From Actinospineispora acaciae DSM 45401 (GTDB lineage Bacteria > Actinomycetota > Actinomycetes > Mycobacteriales > Pseudonocardiaceae): a stretch of 64,000 bases of DNA. The notes under the pieces are model-generated. The model saw nothing but the letters and a program-made list of their open reading frames with translations. It was not told the origin of the DNA and did not search any database. The stretch's first letter is position 1; every line of letters starts with the position of its first letter. The position numbers and the translations under genes were made by a program. Of the stretch, positions 23,650-33,089 are shown in pieces. The stretch lies in NCBI RefSeq assembly GCF_000620785.1, contig NZ_JIAI01000002.1, positions 1,370,177-1,434,176 on the forward strand, in the 5' to 3' direction.

Positions 23650-24480
23650 TCAGACGACCTGACGGAAGACCGGCGCTCGGAACGGGTCGCCCTCGTTGAG
23701 CCCGGCCATCTCCTCCACGAACAGGACGCCGTTGCGGGCGAAGTGCTTGTTGGTGTCCGGGAGCGGGCGGAAGGTGGCGTCGTCGCCGAAGAAGCGCAGC
23801 ACCAGGGTGTGGCGGTCCGGGCAGCGGGGGTCGGTTCCGGCGCCGCCGTGCAGTGAGCGCGGGTGCAGCGCGATGACGTCGCCGGGCTCGACGGCCCAGG
23901 TGAGCACGTCGTGGGCGGTGGGGTCGGCGGCGAGGTCGGCGTCGATGTTCGGCAGCCGGGGCAGGGCCTGGGCGCCCCACATGGGTTCGGTGGGGTCGTC
24001 GGGGTTGGCGAAGGTGGTGCCGTCGTACTGCACGCCTCGGTGCGAGCCGCGGATGATCTCCAGGGCGTTGCCCTCGGGCAGCGACTGGAAGCTGATCCAG
24101 GCGTTGGCCCAGTGGGAGCCGGCCCACGGCAGGTAGGCGGTGTCCTGGTGCCACGGGCTGCGGCCGGCCTTCCCGCCCTGTTTGAGGAAGATCTCCTCGG
24201 CGAAGTACCAGACGTGTTCCGAGCCCCACAGCTCGGCGAACAGCGTGCCCAGCGGCAGCGCCGCCGCCAGCTCGTCGAGGCGGTGCTTGGCGCGCGGGTT
24301 GGCGTTGTCGACGTGCGAGCGCTGCTCGGTCCCTTCGAACATCGACGACGCGTTCGGGCCGGGGTTCGCCACGGCCCAGTCGAACGCCTCCTTGCAGGCG
24401 GCCAGGTGCCCCTCGTCCAGGCAGTCCTTCAGCAGGACGGCACCGTCGTCACGAAACGTCGTCCGCACCGACTCGTCCAT
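23650..24480 (-). CDS. Phytanoyl-CoA dioxygenase (PhyH)-family Fe(II)/2-oxoglutarate oxygenase
   Basis: 276 residues. The iron site is WHQDTAYLPW (His111, Asp113) with the distal His in HPRSLHGGAG (His211); an Arg beyond it (LVLRFFGDD) would bind 2-oxoglutarate. GAAGGGG precedes the ATG at 24480. PhyH proteins hydroxylate CoA esters or small metabolites. First gene of a two-gene operon with RidA. A promoter (TTGTGT, 17 bp, TACCGT on the minus strand) overlaps the TetR operator at 24540-24557. Substrate unknown. Confidence 0.85.
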   Translation of the reverse strand: MDESVRTTFRDDGAVLLKDCLDEGHLAACKEAFDWAVANPGPNASSMFEGTEQRSHVDNANPRAKHRLDELAAALPLGTLFAELWGSEHVWYFAEEIFLKQGGKAGRSPWHQDTAYLPWAGSHWANAWISFQSLPEGNALEIIRGSHRGVQYDGTTFANPDDPTEPMWGAQALPRLPNIDADLAADPTAHDVLTWAVEPGDVIALHPRSLHGGAGTDPRCPDRHTLVLRFFGDDATFRPLPDTNKHFARNGVLFVEEMAGLNEGDPFRAPVFRQVV

Positions 24481-24539
24481 GTCCGACCCCTTCTCGTAAC
24501 AGCCGTGATGAAAAATACGGTAAGGGATCGACCGCAAGG

Positions 24540-24557
24540 ACACAACAGTCGTTATGT
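24540..24557. promoter_or_regulatory. TetR operator upstream of the PhyH-RidA operon
   Basis: ACACAAC-AGTC-GTTATGT matches the operator at 22569 in both half-sites. It overlaps the -35 of the dioxygenase promoter, so binding would repress. Regulator and operon are linked by this pair of sites. Confidence 0.6.
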
Positions 24558-24569
24558 GAAAGTCCGGCC

Positions 24570-25082
24570 TCAGCGACCGGCCTGGATCGCCCGTTCGATC
24601 GCCCGGAGGGTGGACCGGACGTTGCCGATCAGATCGTGCTCGCGTCGCTGGATGATCTCGGCGGCGGCCTCCGGGTCGTCGAGGATCGCGAGGAGCACTC
24701 CGCTGCCACCGGGGCCGTGGGAGAACGTCATGCTCACGCGCGTGCCGCCGGAGGGATCGGGTTCGAGCTGGTAGCGCCAGGTGGAGGACGGGGCGCCCTC
24801 GCCGTCGACGGACCAGGAGAGGACGCGCGGCCGCGCGGCTTCCAGGATCCGCCCGGTCACCTCCCAGGTCACGTCCCCGTGCTGGTTGACGGCGCGGAAC
24901 CGGGCGCCGGTCCGGGCGTGGCCCGGGTGCGCGGCCCACGCGGCCCAGCGGCACTCCGGGCTCCACTCCCCGATGCGGGGAAGGGCGGCCAGGTGGTCCC
25001 AGAGCGTCCCGGGATCGGCCGAGAGGTGCTCGCTGACCGTGAAGGTCCAGTCCTCGAGCCTCGGCGCGGGCGTCTCAGGCAT
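24570..25082 (-). CDS. SRPBCC/START-like ligand-binding protein
   Basis: 170 residues from ATG 25082; the frame extends upstream only as a shadow of the transporter. [34 protein letters not shown] at the N-terminus, with WEVTGRI and LSWSV strands and a long C-terminal helix, fits the polyketide-cyclase/SRPBCC fold that cups hydrophobic ligands. It overlaps the 3' end of the TctA gene by 8 bp and is therefore the last gene of that operon. Ligand unknown. Confidence 0.75.
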   Translation of the reverse strand: MPETPAPRLEDWTFTVSEHLSADPGTLWDHLAALPRIGEWSPECRWAAWAAHPGHARTGARFRAVNQHGDVTWEVTGRILEAARPRVLSWSVDGEGAPSSTWRYQLEPDPSGGTRVSMTFSHGPGGSGVLLAILDDPEAAAEIIQRREHDLIGNVRSTLRAIERAIQAGR

Positions 25083-26628
25083 CGTCTCGGTCCTTCGGGG
25101 CGGGGGTCGGCTCGTCCGTGCCACCGCCACCGGCGGCGAGCGCGGCGCGCCGGCGCCTGGCGACCGGCAGCAGCGGCGGGATGAGCAGCGCCAGCGCCAC
25201 CAGCACCCAGAGCGTGATCGTGATCGGCCCGGACACCAGGATCGTCGGGTCCCCCTCGGAGAGGGTGAGCGCGCGGCGGAGCTGCTGCTCGGCGAGCGGC
25301 CCCAGGATCAGCCCGACCACCGCCGGGGCGACCGGGATGTCGGCCTGGCGCATGAGCAGGCCGAGCAGCCCGATCGCGCACAGGACGATCAGGTCCGCGG
25401 TGGTGCCGCCGGCGGCGAACGCGCCGAGCGCGGCGAACACCAGCACGCCGGCGTAGATCCCGTAGGCCGGGATGGTCAGCAGCTTCGCCCACAGCCGGGC
25501 CAGGGGCAGGTTCAGCACCAGCAGCATCACGTTGCCGACGTAGAGGCTCGCGATCAGCGTCCACACCAGCGGCCCGGACTCGCTGAACAGCTGCGGGCCC
25601 GGCTGCAGCCCGTAGGACTGGAAGGCGGTGAGGATGACCGCGGCCGTCGCCGAGGTGGGCAGGCCGATGGTCAGCAGCGGCACCAGCACGCCGGCGGCGG
25701 CCGCGTTGTTCGCGGACTCCGGGCCGGCCACGCCCTCGATCGCGCCGTGGCCGAACTCGTGCCGGTGGCGCGACAGCCGGCGTTCCAGGCTGTAGCTGAG
25801 GAAGGTGGGCACCTCGGCGCCGCCGGCCGGCAGGCTGCCGATCGGGAAGCCCAGCGCGGTGCCGCGCAGCCACGCCGGCCAGGACCGGCGCAGGTCGGAG
25901 CGGGACAGCACGGCGCGCTCGCGCAGCGGCTCCACGGTGGTGTGCCCGGTGCCGGAGCGGACGTGCCCGAACGCCTCGCTCAGCGCGAACAGCGCCACCA
26001 CCACGATGACCACGTCGATGCCGTCGAGCAGGGAGGCGACGCCGAAGGTCAGCCGGGGCTGGCCGGTCTGGGTGTCGATCCCGATCAGGCCGATCGTGAT
26101 TCCGACCAGCAGGCTGGCCACGCCCTTGAGCAGGTTCGGGCCGAGTAGCGCGCTGACCGTCACGAACGCCACCGCCATCAGCGCCACGTACTCCGGCGGG
26201 CCGAACCCGACGGCCACGTCGGCGACCACCGGGGCGAGGAAGCTCAGCGCGATGGTGCCGATGGTGCCGGCCACGAAGCTGCCGACCGCGGCGGTGGCCA
26301 GCGCGGCGGCCGCCCGACCGGCCCTGGCCATCTTGTTGCCCTCCAGGGCGGCGATCATCGAGGCGCTCTCGCCCGGCGTGTTCAGCAGGATCGACGTGGT
26401 CGAACCGCCGTACATGCCGCCGTAGTAGATCCCGGCAAACATGATCAGCGCGCTGGACGGCTCCAGCCGGAACGTGATGGGCAGCAGCAACGCCACGGTC
26501 AGCGCCGGCCCGATGCCGGGCAGCACCCCGACCGCCGTGCCGATGGTGACCCCGACCAGTGCCCACAGCAGGTGCGCCGGGGTGAGGGCGCCGGCGAAAC
26601 CGTCGAGCAGCAACCCGAGCTGGTCCAT
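25075..26628 (-). CDS. Tripartite tricarboxylate transporter large permease (TctA family)
   Basis: 517 residues, about twelve membrane helices. The family hallmark [21 protein letters not shown] appears in the first helices, then [21 protein letters not shown], the two conserved TctA segments. Uptake of a carboxylate or related organic anion with the TctB and TctC subunits encoded directly upstream. Stop-to-start spacing with TctB is zero, so the three genes are one operon. Confidence 0.93.
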   Translation of the reverse strand: MDQLGLLLDGFAGALTPAHLLWALVGVTIGTAVGVLPGIGPALTVALLLPITFRLEPSSALIMFAGIYYGGMYGGSTTSILLNTPGESASMIAALEGNKMARAGRAAAALATAAVGSFVAGTIGTIALSFLAPVVADVAVGFGPPEYVALMAVAFVTVSALLGPNLLKGVASLLVGITIGLIGIDTQTGQPRLTFGVASLLDGIDVVIVVVALFALSEAFGHVRSGTGHTTVEPLRERAVLSRSDLRRSWPAWLRGTALGFPIGSLPAGGAEVPTFLSYSLERRLSRHRHEFGHGAIEGVAGPESANNAAAAGVLVPLLTIGLPTSATAAVILTAFQSYGLQPGPQLFSESGPLVWTLIASLYVGNVMLLVLNLPLARLWAKLLTIPAYGIYAGVLVFAALGAFAAGGTTADLIVLCAIGLLGLLMRQADIPVAPAVVGLILGPLAEQQLRRALTLSEGDPTILVSGPITITLWVLVALALLIPPLLPVARRRRAALAAGGGGTDEPTPAPKDRDDA

Positions 26629-27108
26629 CTAGAAACCCCACGGTCCGGTCGGCAGGCTCAGCCCGATCACCCGGTCGAAGACGAGGAAGACGATCGCGGC
26701 CAGCGCCCAGCCGTAGCCGAGCACGGTCCACCGCCGGGGAGCGCCGAGCAGCAGGGCGGCCGCCACGAACAGCCCGGTCGAGCACACCACGTACCCCAGG
26801 ACCGGGAGCAGCACCGCGAACGCCAGCAGCGTGGCCACCAGCGCCGCCACCCGCAGCCACCGGCCGGCCGCCGTCGGAGCAGCGCCGAGACGCCGAAGCG
26901 CCGACCGCGCCTGCACCACCAGCCCGGCCCCGACCACGCCGAGCAGCACCCCGACCACCGTGGGCACCGCACCAGGGCCGACCGCCGCCGAGCTGTCCCG
27001 CAGCCGGGCCGCGTCGATGATCACAACAACGCCCCCGACCAGCAGCAACAGCCCGAACAGCGCCGTCGGCGGTGCCGTCTCCTTGGGCTCCGGCGGTGGT
27101 GTCGTCAT
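26629..27108 (-). CDS. Tripartite tricarboxylate transporter small permease (TctB family)
   Basis: 159 residues with four membrane helices (LFGLLLLVGGVVVIIDAARL, VPTVVGVLLGVVGAGLVV and two later ones), typical of TctB. The GPGAVPTVVG segment after helix 1 matches the family. The family is weakly conserved, so the call leans on its place between the binding protein and TctA. Confidence 0.85.
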   Translation of the reverse strand: MTTPPPEPKETAPPTALFGLLLLVGGVVVIIDAARLRDSSAAVGPGAVPTVVGVLLGVVGAGLVVQARSALRRLGAAPTAAGRWLRVAALVATLLAFAVLLPVLGYVVCSTGLFVAAALLLGAPRRWTVLGYGWALAAIVFLVFDRVIGLSLPTGPWGF

Positions 27109-27112
27109 TCGC

Positions 27113-28123
27113 TCACCTCAGACCAATCGACCGCAGCACCCGCGCCACCCGCTGTTGCTCGTCGGCCACGAACCGCTCGAACTCCGGCCCGGCCAGCGTC
27201 GCCTCGCCCCAGCCCCGCCTGGCCAGCGCGTCGCGCCACGCCGGGGTGCGGGTCATCGCCACCAGTAGCCGCTCCAGCTCGGCCTTCTGCTCCGCGCTGA
27301 TGCCCGGCGGGGCGACCACCCCGCGCCAGTTCTGCAGCTCGACGTCCACGCCGCTCTCCCGCAGCGTCGGCACGTCCGGCAGCGCGGGCAGCCGCTCGGG
27401 GCTGGACACCGCCAGCGCGCGCAGCGTGCCGGCCTTGATCTGCGGGCGGATCTCCGACACGCCGGACAGCCCGGTCGTCGACCGCCCGGACAGCAGCGTG
27501 GTCAGCGCCTGCCCGCCCCCGGAGTGCGCGACATAGTTGACCTGGGCGGGGTTCGCGCCGATGGCCTGCGCGATCAAACCGGCCAGGATCTGCTCCGCGC
27601 CACCGGCCGAACCGCCCGACATGGACACCGACGGAAGGTTCGCGCGCATGGCCGCGACCAGGTCGGGCATCGTCCTGAGCGGCGAGCTCGCCGGCACGAC
27701 GATCACCTGGTAGTCGGTGGTCAGGCGGAGCAGCGGGGTGGTGTCGGCCAGCGAGTTGGGCGCGCGGTTGCGCTCCACCGCGCCGATCATGATCAGGCCG
27801 GTGGTCATCAGCTCGGTCGGCTGGCCCCGGTGCCTGATGAACTGGCTCAGCCCGATGGTCCCGCCCGCGCCCTCCACGTTGTAGACCTCGGTGCGCCCGA
27901 CCAGGTCGCGCAGCGCCGCCTGCATCTCGCGGGAGGTCTGGTCCCAGCCGCCGCCCGGGGCCGCCGGCGCCATGATCCGCAGCTGCCGGCCGTCCAGGAC
28001 CTGCTGTCCGGCGGACCGCTCCTGCGAGGGCGAGGTCAGGACGACGGCCACCGTGGCGGCGACGGCCACCACCAGCGGCGCCCAGCTGGTCCACCGGGAC
28101 AGCGGCGAACTCGATCTCGGCAT
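27113..28123 (-). CDS. Tripartite tricarboxylate transporter binding protein (TctC/BugT family)
   Basis: 336 residues. A hydrophobic N-terminus (WAPLVVAVAATVAVVLT) is a signal or anchor without a lipobox. The mature part shows the Bug family pattern: LRIMAPAAPGGGWDQTSREM near the start, EGAGGTIGLSQF, PSVSMSGGSAGGAEQI, and ELQNWRGVVAPPGIS in the second lobe. It delivers an organic anion to TctAB. First gene of the operon; a promoter is expected in the 28124-28211 gap. Confidence 0.9.
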   Translation of the reverse strand: MPRSSSPLSRWTSWAPLVVAVAATVAVVLTSPSQERSAGQQVLDGRQLRIMAPAAPGGGWDQTSREMQAALRDLVGRTEVYNVEGAGGTIGLSQFIRHRGQPTELMTTGLIMIGAVERNRAPNSLADTTPLLRLTTDYQVIVVPASSPLRTMPDLVAAMRANLPSVSMSGGSAGGAEQILAGLIAQAIGANPAQVNYVAHSGGGQALTTLLSGRSTTGLSGVSEIRPQIKAGTLRALAVSSPERLPALPDVPTLRESGVDVELQNWRGVVAPPGISAEQKAELERLLVAMTRTPAWRDALARRGWGEATLAGPEFERFVADEQQRVARVLRSIGLR

Positions 28124-28211
28124 GACCCGTCCACGTGACCTAGATGGGGTAATGCCGGCAAACTGTATACACGGCTGCGCCGCTGGACAAGCCGCCGAAC
28201 AAGGCGTCAGA

Positions 28212-29504
28212 TCAGCCCGCGACGGTGCTCCTGGGCTCGCTCGATGCCGTGGCGCCCGCGGTGAACCCGGCCAGGCCGAGGGCGCTGATCACCACGACGT
28301 AGAGCGCGATGGGCCAGTACGACCCGGTCGCGCCGTGCAGCGCGGCGGCGACCAGCGGGCTCAGGCCGCCGATCACCCCGGCGGCGACCGCGTAGCTCAT
28401 GGACGAGCCGCTGTAGCGCAGGTGGGTCGGGAACAGCATGCTGACGTAGATCGGCACGATCCCGTAGACGATGCCGACGGCGAAGCCGATCACCGCCATC
28501 ATCAGCCACGCCAGCGCGATGTTCCCGCTGTTCAGCGCGAGGAAGAACGGGAACGTGGCCGCCACCACGGCGATCGCGCCGACGATGCCGACCGGCCGGG
28601 GGCCGATCCGGTCGGCGGTGCGGGCGGCCAGGAGGACCGCGACGGCCTCGGTCACGGCGGCGATCATCACGCCGACCAGGATCTCGGTGCGGCCGTAGCC
28701 GATCGCGGACGTGGCGTAGGACGGGCCGAACACGGTGACCACGTAGAACGCGACGATCGAGCCGGCGATCGCGGCGATGCCGGACAGCACCTGGCGCGGG
28801 CTGCCGGTGACAACTTCGACCAGCGGCCGCGCCACCCGCCGCTGCTGCCGCTCGACCTCGGTGAACTCCGGCGACTCCGGCAGCCTGGCGCGAATGAGCA
28901 GGCCCACCACCACCAGCACCGTGCTCAGCAGGAACGGCACCCGCCAGCCCCAGGCGCCGAACTGCGCGTCGGGCAGCAGCGAGACCAGCGCGAACACGGC
29001 GGTGCCCAGCACCAGCCCGACCGAGGACCCCACCTGCGGCCAGCTGCCCAGGAACGCCCGCCGGTTGCGCGGCGCGTGCTCCACCGCCATCAGCACCGCG
29101 CCGCCCCACTCGCCGCCGAGCGCGAACCCCTGCGCCGTGCGCAGCGTGACCAGCAGGATCGGCGCCCACACGCCGATCGCCGCGTAGGTCGGCAGCAGCC
29201 CGATCAGCACCGTCGCGACGCCCATCATCAGCAGCGCCACGACCAGCATGTTCTTCCGCCCGAGCCGGTCGCCGAAGTGACCGAACACGAACCCGCCGAT
29301 CGGCCGCGCCACGGTGCCCACGCCGAACGTGGCCAGCGCGAGCAGGGTGCCCACCGCCGGGTCGAACCGGGGGAAGAACGCGGTGTTGAAGACCAGCGCG
29401 GCGGCGGTCCCGTAGATGTAGAAGTCGTACCACTCGATGCTCGTGCCGATCAGGCTCGCGCAGGCCACCCTGGTGGGCGAGGAGTTCGGAACGGTCGTCG
29501 TCAT
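28212..29504 (-). CDS. MHS-family MFS transporter
   Basis: 430 residues, 12 membrane helices. ASLIGTSIEWYDFYIYGTAAAL in helix 1, GHFGDRLGRKNMLV in loop 2-3 and QGFALGGEWGGAVLMAVEHAP in helix 4-5 place it in the metabolite:H+ symporter branch. Substrates of the family are small organic acids and quaternary amines. It lies 87 bp downstream of the LysR gene on the same strand and is a likely part of the amidohydrolase/CoA-ligase catabolic region. Confidence 0.9.
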   Translation of the reverse strand: MTTTVPNSSPTRVACASLIGTSIEWYDFYIYGTAAALVFNTAFFPRFDPAVGTLLALATFGVGTVARPIGGFVFGHFGDRLGRKNMLVVALLMMGVATVLIGLLPTYAAIGVWAPILLVTLRTAQGFALGGEWGGAVLMAVEHAPRNRRAFLGSWPQVGSSVGLVLGTAVFALVSLLPDAQFGAWGWRVPFLLSTVLVVVGLLIRARLPESPEFTEVERQQRRVARPLVEVVTGSPRQVLSGIAAIAGSIVAFYVVTVFGPSYATSAIGYGRTEILVGVMIAAVTEAVAVLLAARTADRIGPRPVGIVGAIAVVAATFPFFLALNSGNIALAWLMMAVIGFAVGIVYGIVPIYVSMLFPTHLRYSGSSMSYAVAAGVIGGLSPLVAAALHGATGSYWPIALYVVVISALGLAGFTAGATASSEPRSTVAG

Positions 29505-29591
29505 GGGCTACCTCCCGTCCGGTGCGATAACTATCCGCGCGGGTGGAAGAGCCGTAAAACACAATCGTCTGGCGAGGCCGACGAGTTTTTC

Positions 29592-30500
29592 TCATGTAGG
29601 CGCGAACTCGTCCCGGCAGAAGTCGATGAACGCCCGGGCGCGCTGGGTCAGCCGCGCGGACTCGGGGGTCGCCAGCACCACGCCGACGTCGGGCACCTCG
29701 TCCCGGATCTCCAGCATGACCAGCGGCAGGTTCTCGTAGCTGACCTCGATCGAGGGCCGCTGCGCGAGCACCGACCAGCCGATGCCCCGCGCCACCAGCG
29801 CCCGGACCGACTCGAAGTCCACCGCCCGGTGCGAGACGTCCGGGGTGATCCCAGCGCGCACGAACAGCTGGGTGAACCACTCCTCGTTCGGCGGGTAGTC
29901 GATCATGATCGCCGGGTACTCGGCGACCTCGCGCAGGTAGACGGTGGGATGGGCCGCCAACGGGTGGTCGGCCGCGACGAGGATGTGCGGGCGCATCCGG
30001 TACAGCGAGATCGTGGCGATCCCGGGGCCGATGCCGATGTCGTAGGTCAGCGCCACCTCGCACAGCCCGCCGAGCAGCCACTCCTGCAGCTCGGCGGCCG
30101 ATCCGTCCCGGAAGCTGATGCTCACGCCGGGGTGGCGGCGCGGCAGCTCCCGCAGGATGCGCGGCATCAGGAACGGCGTCAGCGTGGGGAAGCTGCCGAT
30201 GGTCAGCCGGCCGGACAGCTCCTGGCCGAGGCTGCGCACGCTGGTCTCCAGCTCGCCCGCGTGTTCGAGCAGCCGGCGCGCCTCGACCAGCAGGTGCGTC
30301 CCGGCGGGCGTGAGCGAGAGCCCGCGCGCCTTGTGCCGCAGGAACAGCTGCGCCCCCAGCGCCCGCTCCAGCTGCGCGATGGCCAGCGACACCGCCGACT
30401 GCGAGATCAACAGCCCCTCGGCCGCGCCGGACATCGTCCCGGTGTCCGCCGCCGCGACGAAGTACTCGAGCTGGCGCAGGGTGACCCGCGTCGACCTCAT
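29592..30500 (-). CDS. LysR-family transcriptional regulator
   Basis: 302 residues. HTH: LRQLEYFVAAADTGTMSGAAEGLLISQSAVSLAIAQLERALGAQLFLR. The effector domain starts RLTIGSFPTLTPFLMPRIL and has GIGWSVLAQRP near the C-terminus. Divergent from the amidohydrolase operon (30572-34598) with a LysR-type box in between, so it most likely activates that operon and perhaps the downstream MHS gene. Confidence 0.9.
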   Translation of the reverse strand: MRSTRVTLRQLEYFVAAADTGTMSGAAEGLLISQSAVSLAIAQLERALGAQLFLRHKARGLSLTPAGTHLLVEARRLLEHAGELETSVRSLGQELSGRLTIGSFPTLTPFLMPRILRELPRRHPGVSISFRDGSAAELQEWLLGGLCEVALTYDIGIGPGIATISLYRMRPHILVAADHPLAAHPTVYLREVAEYPAIMIDYPPNEEWFTQLFVRAGITPDVSHRAVDFESVRALVARGIGWSVLAQRPSIEVSYENLPLVMLEIRDEVPDVGVVLATPESARLTQRARAFIDFCRDEFAPT

Positions 30501-30511
30501 GAGTTCAGTCT

Positions 30512-30531
30512 ATCAAGGTTAGAAGATTGAT
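30512..30531. promoter_or_regulatory. LysR-type box in the divergent promoter
   Basis: ATCAA (30512-30516) and TTGAT (30527-30531) form a perfect inverted repeat with a 10-bp AT-rich spacer, matching the T-N11-A rule of LysR operators. It sits between the regulator start (30500) and the amidohydrolase start (30572). Confidence 0.6.
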
Positions 30532-30571
30532 GTATTTTACAAATGGCGAGGCGACGTGTTTCCGTTTCGGA

Positions 30572-32275
30572 ATGGCGGAACTGCTGTACACCGGTGGCGT
30601 CGTATACCCGTTCGAGGACGGCAGAGCCGATCCGGTGGAGGAACTGTTGGTGCGCGACGGCAGGGTGGTGGCGTACGGGGCCGACGGCGAGCTTGCCGAC
30701 CGCGCGACCAGGAGAGTCGCGCTGGACGGCGCCACCGTGCTGCCCGGGCTGATCGACACGCATCCGCATCTGCTGCATTTCGGGTCGCTGGCCGAATCGC
30801 TGGTCCCGCTGTGGGACGCCGCGTCGCACGCGGACATCGTGGCCCGGATCGCCGAACGCGCGCGGCGGACCGCGCCGGGGGAATGGGTGATGGCGAGCCC
30901 GGTCGGCGAGCCGCACTACTTCATCCGGAGATCCGCCCGCGACCTCGCCGAAGGACGGTTACCAGACCGGACGGTATTGGACCGCGCGACCGAGAACCAT
31001 CCGGTGGTGATCCAGTCCTGGGCGCCGTCGCTGCCGAACGTGCTGGCGTTCAACAGCATGGCGCTGGCGAAGCTGGGAATCGACGCGTCCACCCCGGATC
31101 GAATCGGCCATGTCTGGGTGGGCAAGGACGCGGCCGGAAATCCCACCGGGCTGCTCCGGGGATCGGTCACGAACTATTACAGCTACGACGATTTCGCCCA
31201 TTCGTTGTGGCGGAGGATCCCGTTCCTGAACTACGACGACCTGGTCCCGGGTACGAAGACCGCGATGCGCGCCTACAACGCGCTCGGCGTCACCTCGGTC
31301 TACGAGAACCACATGCTGGACAAGCCGCTGCTCGACGGTTACCGGGAGCTGCGCCGCCGCGACGAGTTGACCCTGCGGGTGCTCGCCTCCCAGGAGGCCG
31401 AGGCCTACGGCATGCCGTGGAGCCGGCCGCGCGAGCCCGAGGACTTCCGGCGCAGGCTCGACAGCGCCGCCGCCGAGCTGGACCTGACCGACGACTACTT
31501 CCGGTTCAACGGCCTGTCGCTGATGTGGGACGGCACCGGCGCGGTCGGCGGAGTCATGATGTGCCGCCCGTACCTGGGGCCCTACGGCGAGCGGACCGAG
31601 GGGTTCCACAACATCGCGCCGGACAAGGCCGAGCAGGTCATCCGGTTCTGTGCCGAGCGGCGGATCCGGCTCAACGTCGCCTGCATGGGGTTGAAGGCGC
31701 ACGAGGAATGCCTGCCGTTGCTGGAGGCGGTCGACTCCGAACACGACATTCGCTCGCTGCACTGGGTGCTGGTGCACGCGCAGTTCATCACCGGGGAGCA
31801 GGTCCGCCGATACCGCGCGCTGGGCATGGACGTGACCACCTCGATGTCGTTCGCGTGGGGCGAAGGGCACCTCTACGCCGAGCGGATGGGCGCCGAGGAA
31901 CTGGCCGACCTCAGCCCGCTGCGCCGTTTCTTCGACGCCGGATGTCATCTCGCCGGCGGCAGCGACTGGGGGCCGAAGAACGCGTTCGAGCACATCCAGC
32001 TCGCGCTCACCCACGAGTTCGCCGGCTCCGGACACCGCAACCTCGGGCCGGCGCAGCGGATCAACCGCGCCGAGGCGGTGCGGATGTGGACCTGGGACGC
32101 CGGAAAGGTGCTGCGCTGGGACGGCATCGGGCACCTCTCGCCGGGGGCGCACGCCGATTTCGTGATCGTCGACAGGGATCCGTTGACGTCCGACATCGAC
32201 GACATCGGGAAAACCACTGTACTTCGCACGGTGTTCGACGGGAGAACCGTGCACGACACCGGGGAGCTTTCATGA
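30572..32275 (+). CDS. YtcJ-like amidohydrolase (amidohydrolase family 3)
   Basis: 567 residues from ATG 30572; ATG 30530 (inside the LysR box region) is a weaker alternative. The metal site starts with DTHPHLLHFG (His64, His66) and the late Asp is in GGSDWGPKN; the C-terminus FVIVDRDPLTSDIDDIG is the beta-sandwich end typical of YtcJ-type enzymes, which hydrolyse amides, carbamates or cyclic amides. The start of a three-gene operon (ATGA overlap with the enoyl-CoA hydratase), so a hydrolysis step ahead of CoA activation is the natural reading. Confidence 0.85.
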   Translation: MAELLYTGGVVYPFEDGRADPVEELLVRDGRVVAYGADGELADRATRRVALDGATVLPGLIDTHPHLLHFGSLAESLVPLWDAASHADIVARIAERARRTAPGEWVMASPVGEPHYFIRRSARDLAEGRLPDRTVLDRATENHPVVIQSWAPSLPNVLAFNSMALAKLGIDASTPDRIGHVWVGKDAAGNPTGLLRGSVTNYYSYDDFAHSLWRRIPFLNYDDLVPGTKTAMRAYNALGVTSVYENHMLDKPLLDGYRELRRRDELTLRVLASQEAEAYGMPWSRPREPEDFRRRLDSAAAELDLTDDYFRFNGLSLMWDGTGAVGGVMMCRPYLGPYGERTEGFHNIAPDKAEQVIRFCAERRIRLNVACMGLKAHEECLPLLEAVDSEHDIRSLHWVLVHAQFITGEQVRRYRALGMDVTTSMSFAWGEGHLYAERMGAEELADLSPLRRFFDAGCHLAGGSDWGPKNAFEHIQLALTHEFAGSGHRNLGPAQRINRAEAVRMWTWDAGKVLRWDGIGHLSPGAHADFVIVDRDPLTSDIDDIGKTTVLRTVFDGRTVHDTGELS

Positions 32276-33081
32276 CCGTGAAATATGAGGATTACCGGAA
32301 TCTCGCGTTCGAATGGCCGTGCGACGGCGTGCTGAAGATAACCATCGACCGGCCGCACCGGCACAATGCGGCCGACGAGGTGCTGCACGGCGAGCTGGTG
32401 CGCATCTGGTCGGACGTCGACGGCGACGACCGGGTCCGCGCGGTGCTGATCACGGGCCGGGGCCGCGCGTTCAGCGCCGGCGGCGACTTCGACATGATCG
32501 AGCGGAACATGACCCGGTTCGACACCCGCGCCCGGAACTGGAAGCAGTCGGCCCGCCTGGTCTACGACATGGTCAACTGCGGGAAGCCGATCGTGTCCGC
32601 GATCAACGGCGCCGCCGCCGGCGCGGGCCTGACCGTCGCGCTGCTCGCCGACGTCTCGATCGCCGCCCGGTCGGCCAAGCTGGTCGACGGGCACACCCGC
32701 CTCGGCGTGCCGCCCGGCGACCACGCCGCCATCGCGTGGCCGCTGCTGTGCGGCCTGGCCAAGGCCAAGTACTACCTGATGACCTGCGACGCGATCGACG
32801 GCGAGACGGCCGAGCGGATCGGGCTGGTGTCGCTGGTCGCGGACGACGACCGGCTGGCCGACACCGCGCTGGAGGTGGCCTCCCGGCTCGCCCAGGGCCC
32901 GCCGACGGCGCTGCGCTGGACCAAGTACGCGCTGAACAACTGGCTGCGCGCGGCCGGCCCGATCTTCGACGCGTCGCTGGCCCTGGAGTTCCTGGCCTTC
33001 ACCGGACCCGAGCCGGTGGAAGGCCTGGCCGCGCACCGGGAGAAGCGGGCCCCGAGCTTCTCGCCCGACTCACCGGTCTGA
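32272..33081 (+). CDS. Enoyl-CoA hydratase/isomerase-family protein
   Basis: 269 residues. [20 protein letters not shown], then [16 protein letters not shown] (oxyanion hole) and [41 protein letters not shown] are crotonase-family segments. The usual catalytic Glu positions are partly replaced (GVPPGDHAA), so it may be a hydratase, isomerase or hydrolase. Coupled to the upstream gene by ATGA and followed after 8 bp by an acyl-CoA ligase; the pathway runs through CoA esters. Confidence 0.85.
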   Translation: MTVKYEDYRNLAFEWPCDGVLKITIDRPHRHNAADEVLHGELVRIWSDVDGDDRVRAVLITGRGRAFSAGGDFDMIERNMTRFDTRARNWKQSARLVYDMVNCGKPIVSAINGAAAGAGLTVALLADVSIAARSAKLVDGHTRLGVPPGDHAAIAWPLLCGLAKAKYYLMTCDAIDGETAERIGLVSLVADDDRLADTALEVASRLAQGPPTALRWTKYALNNWLRAAGPIFDASLALEFLAFTGPEPVEGLAAHREKRAPSFSPDSPV

Positions 33082-33089
33082 CAGCGCCC

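Noticed and set aside
24869..26860. Long minus-strand frame over the TctA gene in another phase.
   Set aside because: It lacks any domain, and the real TctA, TctB and SRPBCC genes occupy the same DNA in good frames.
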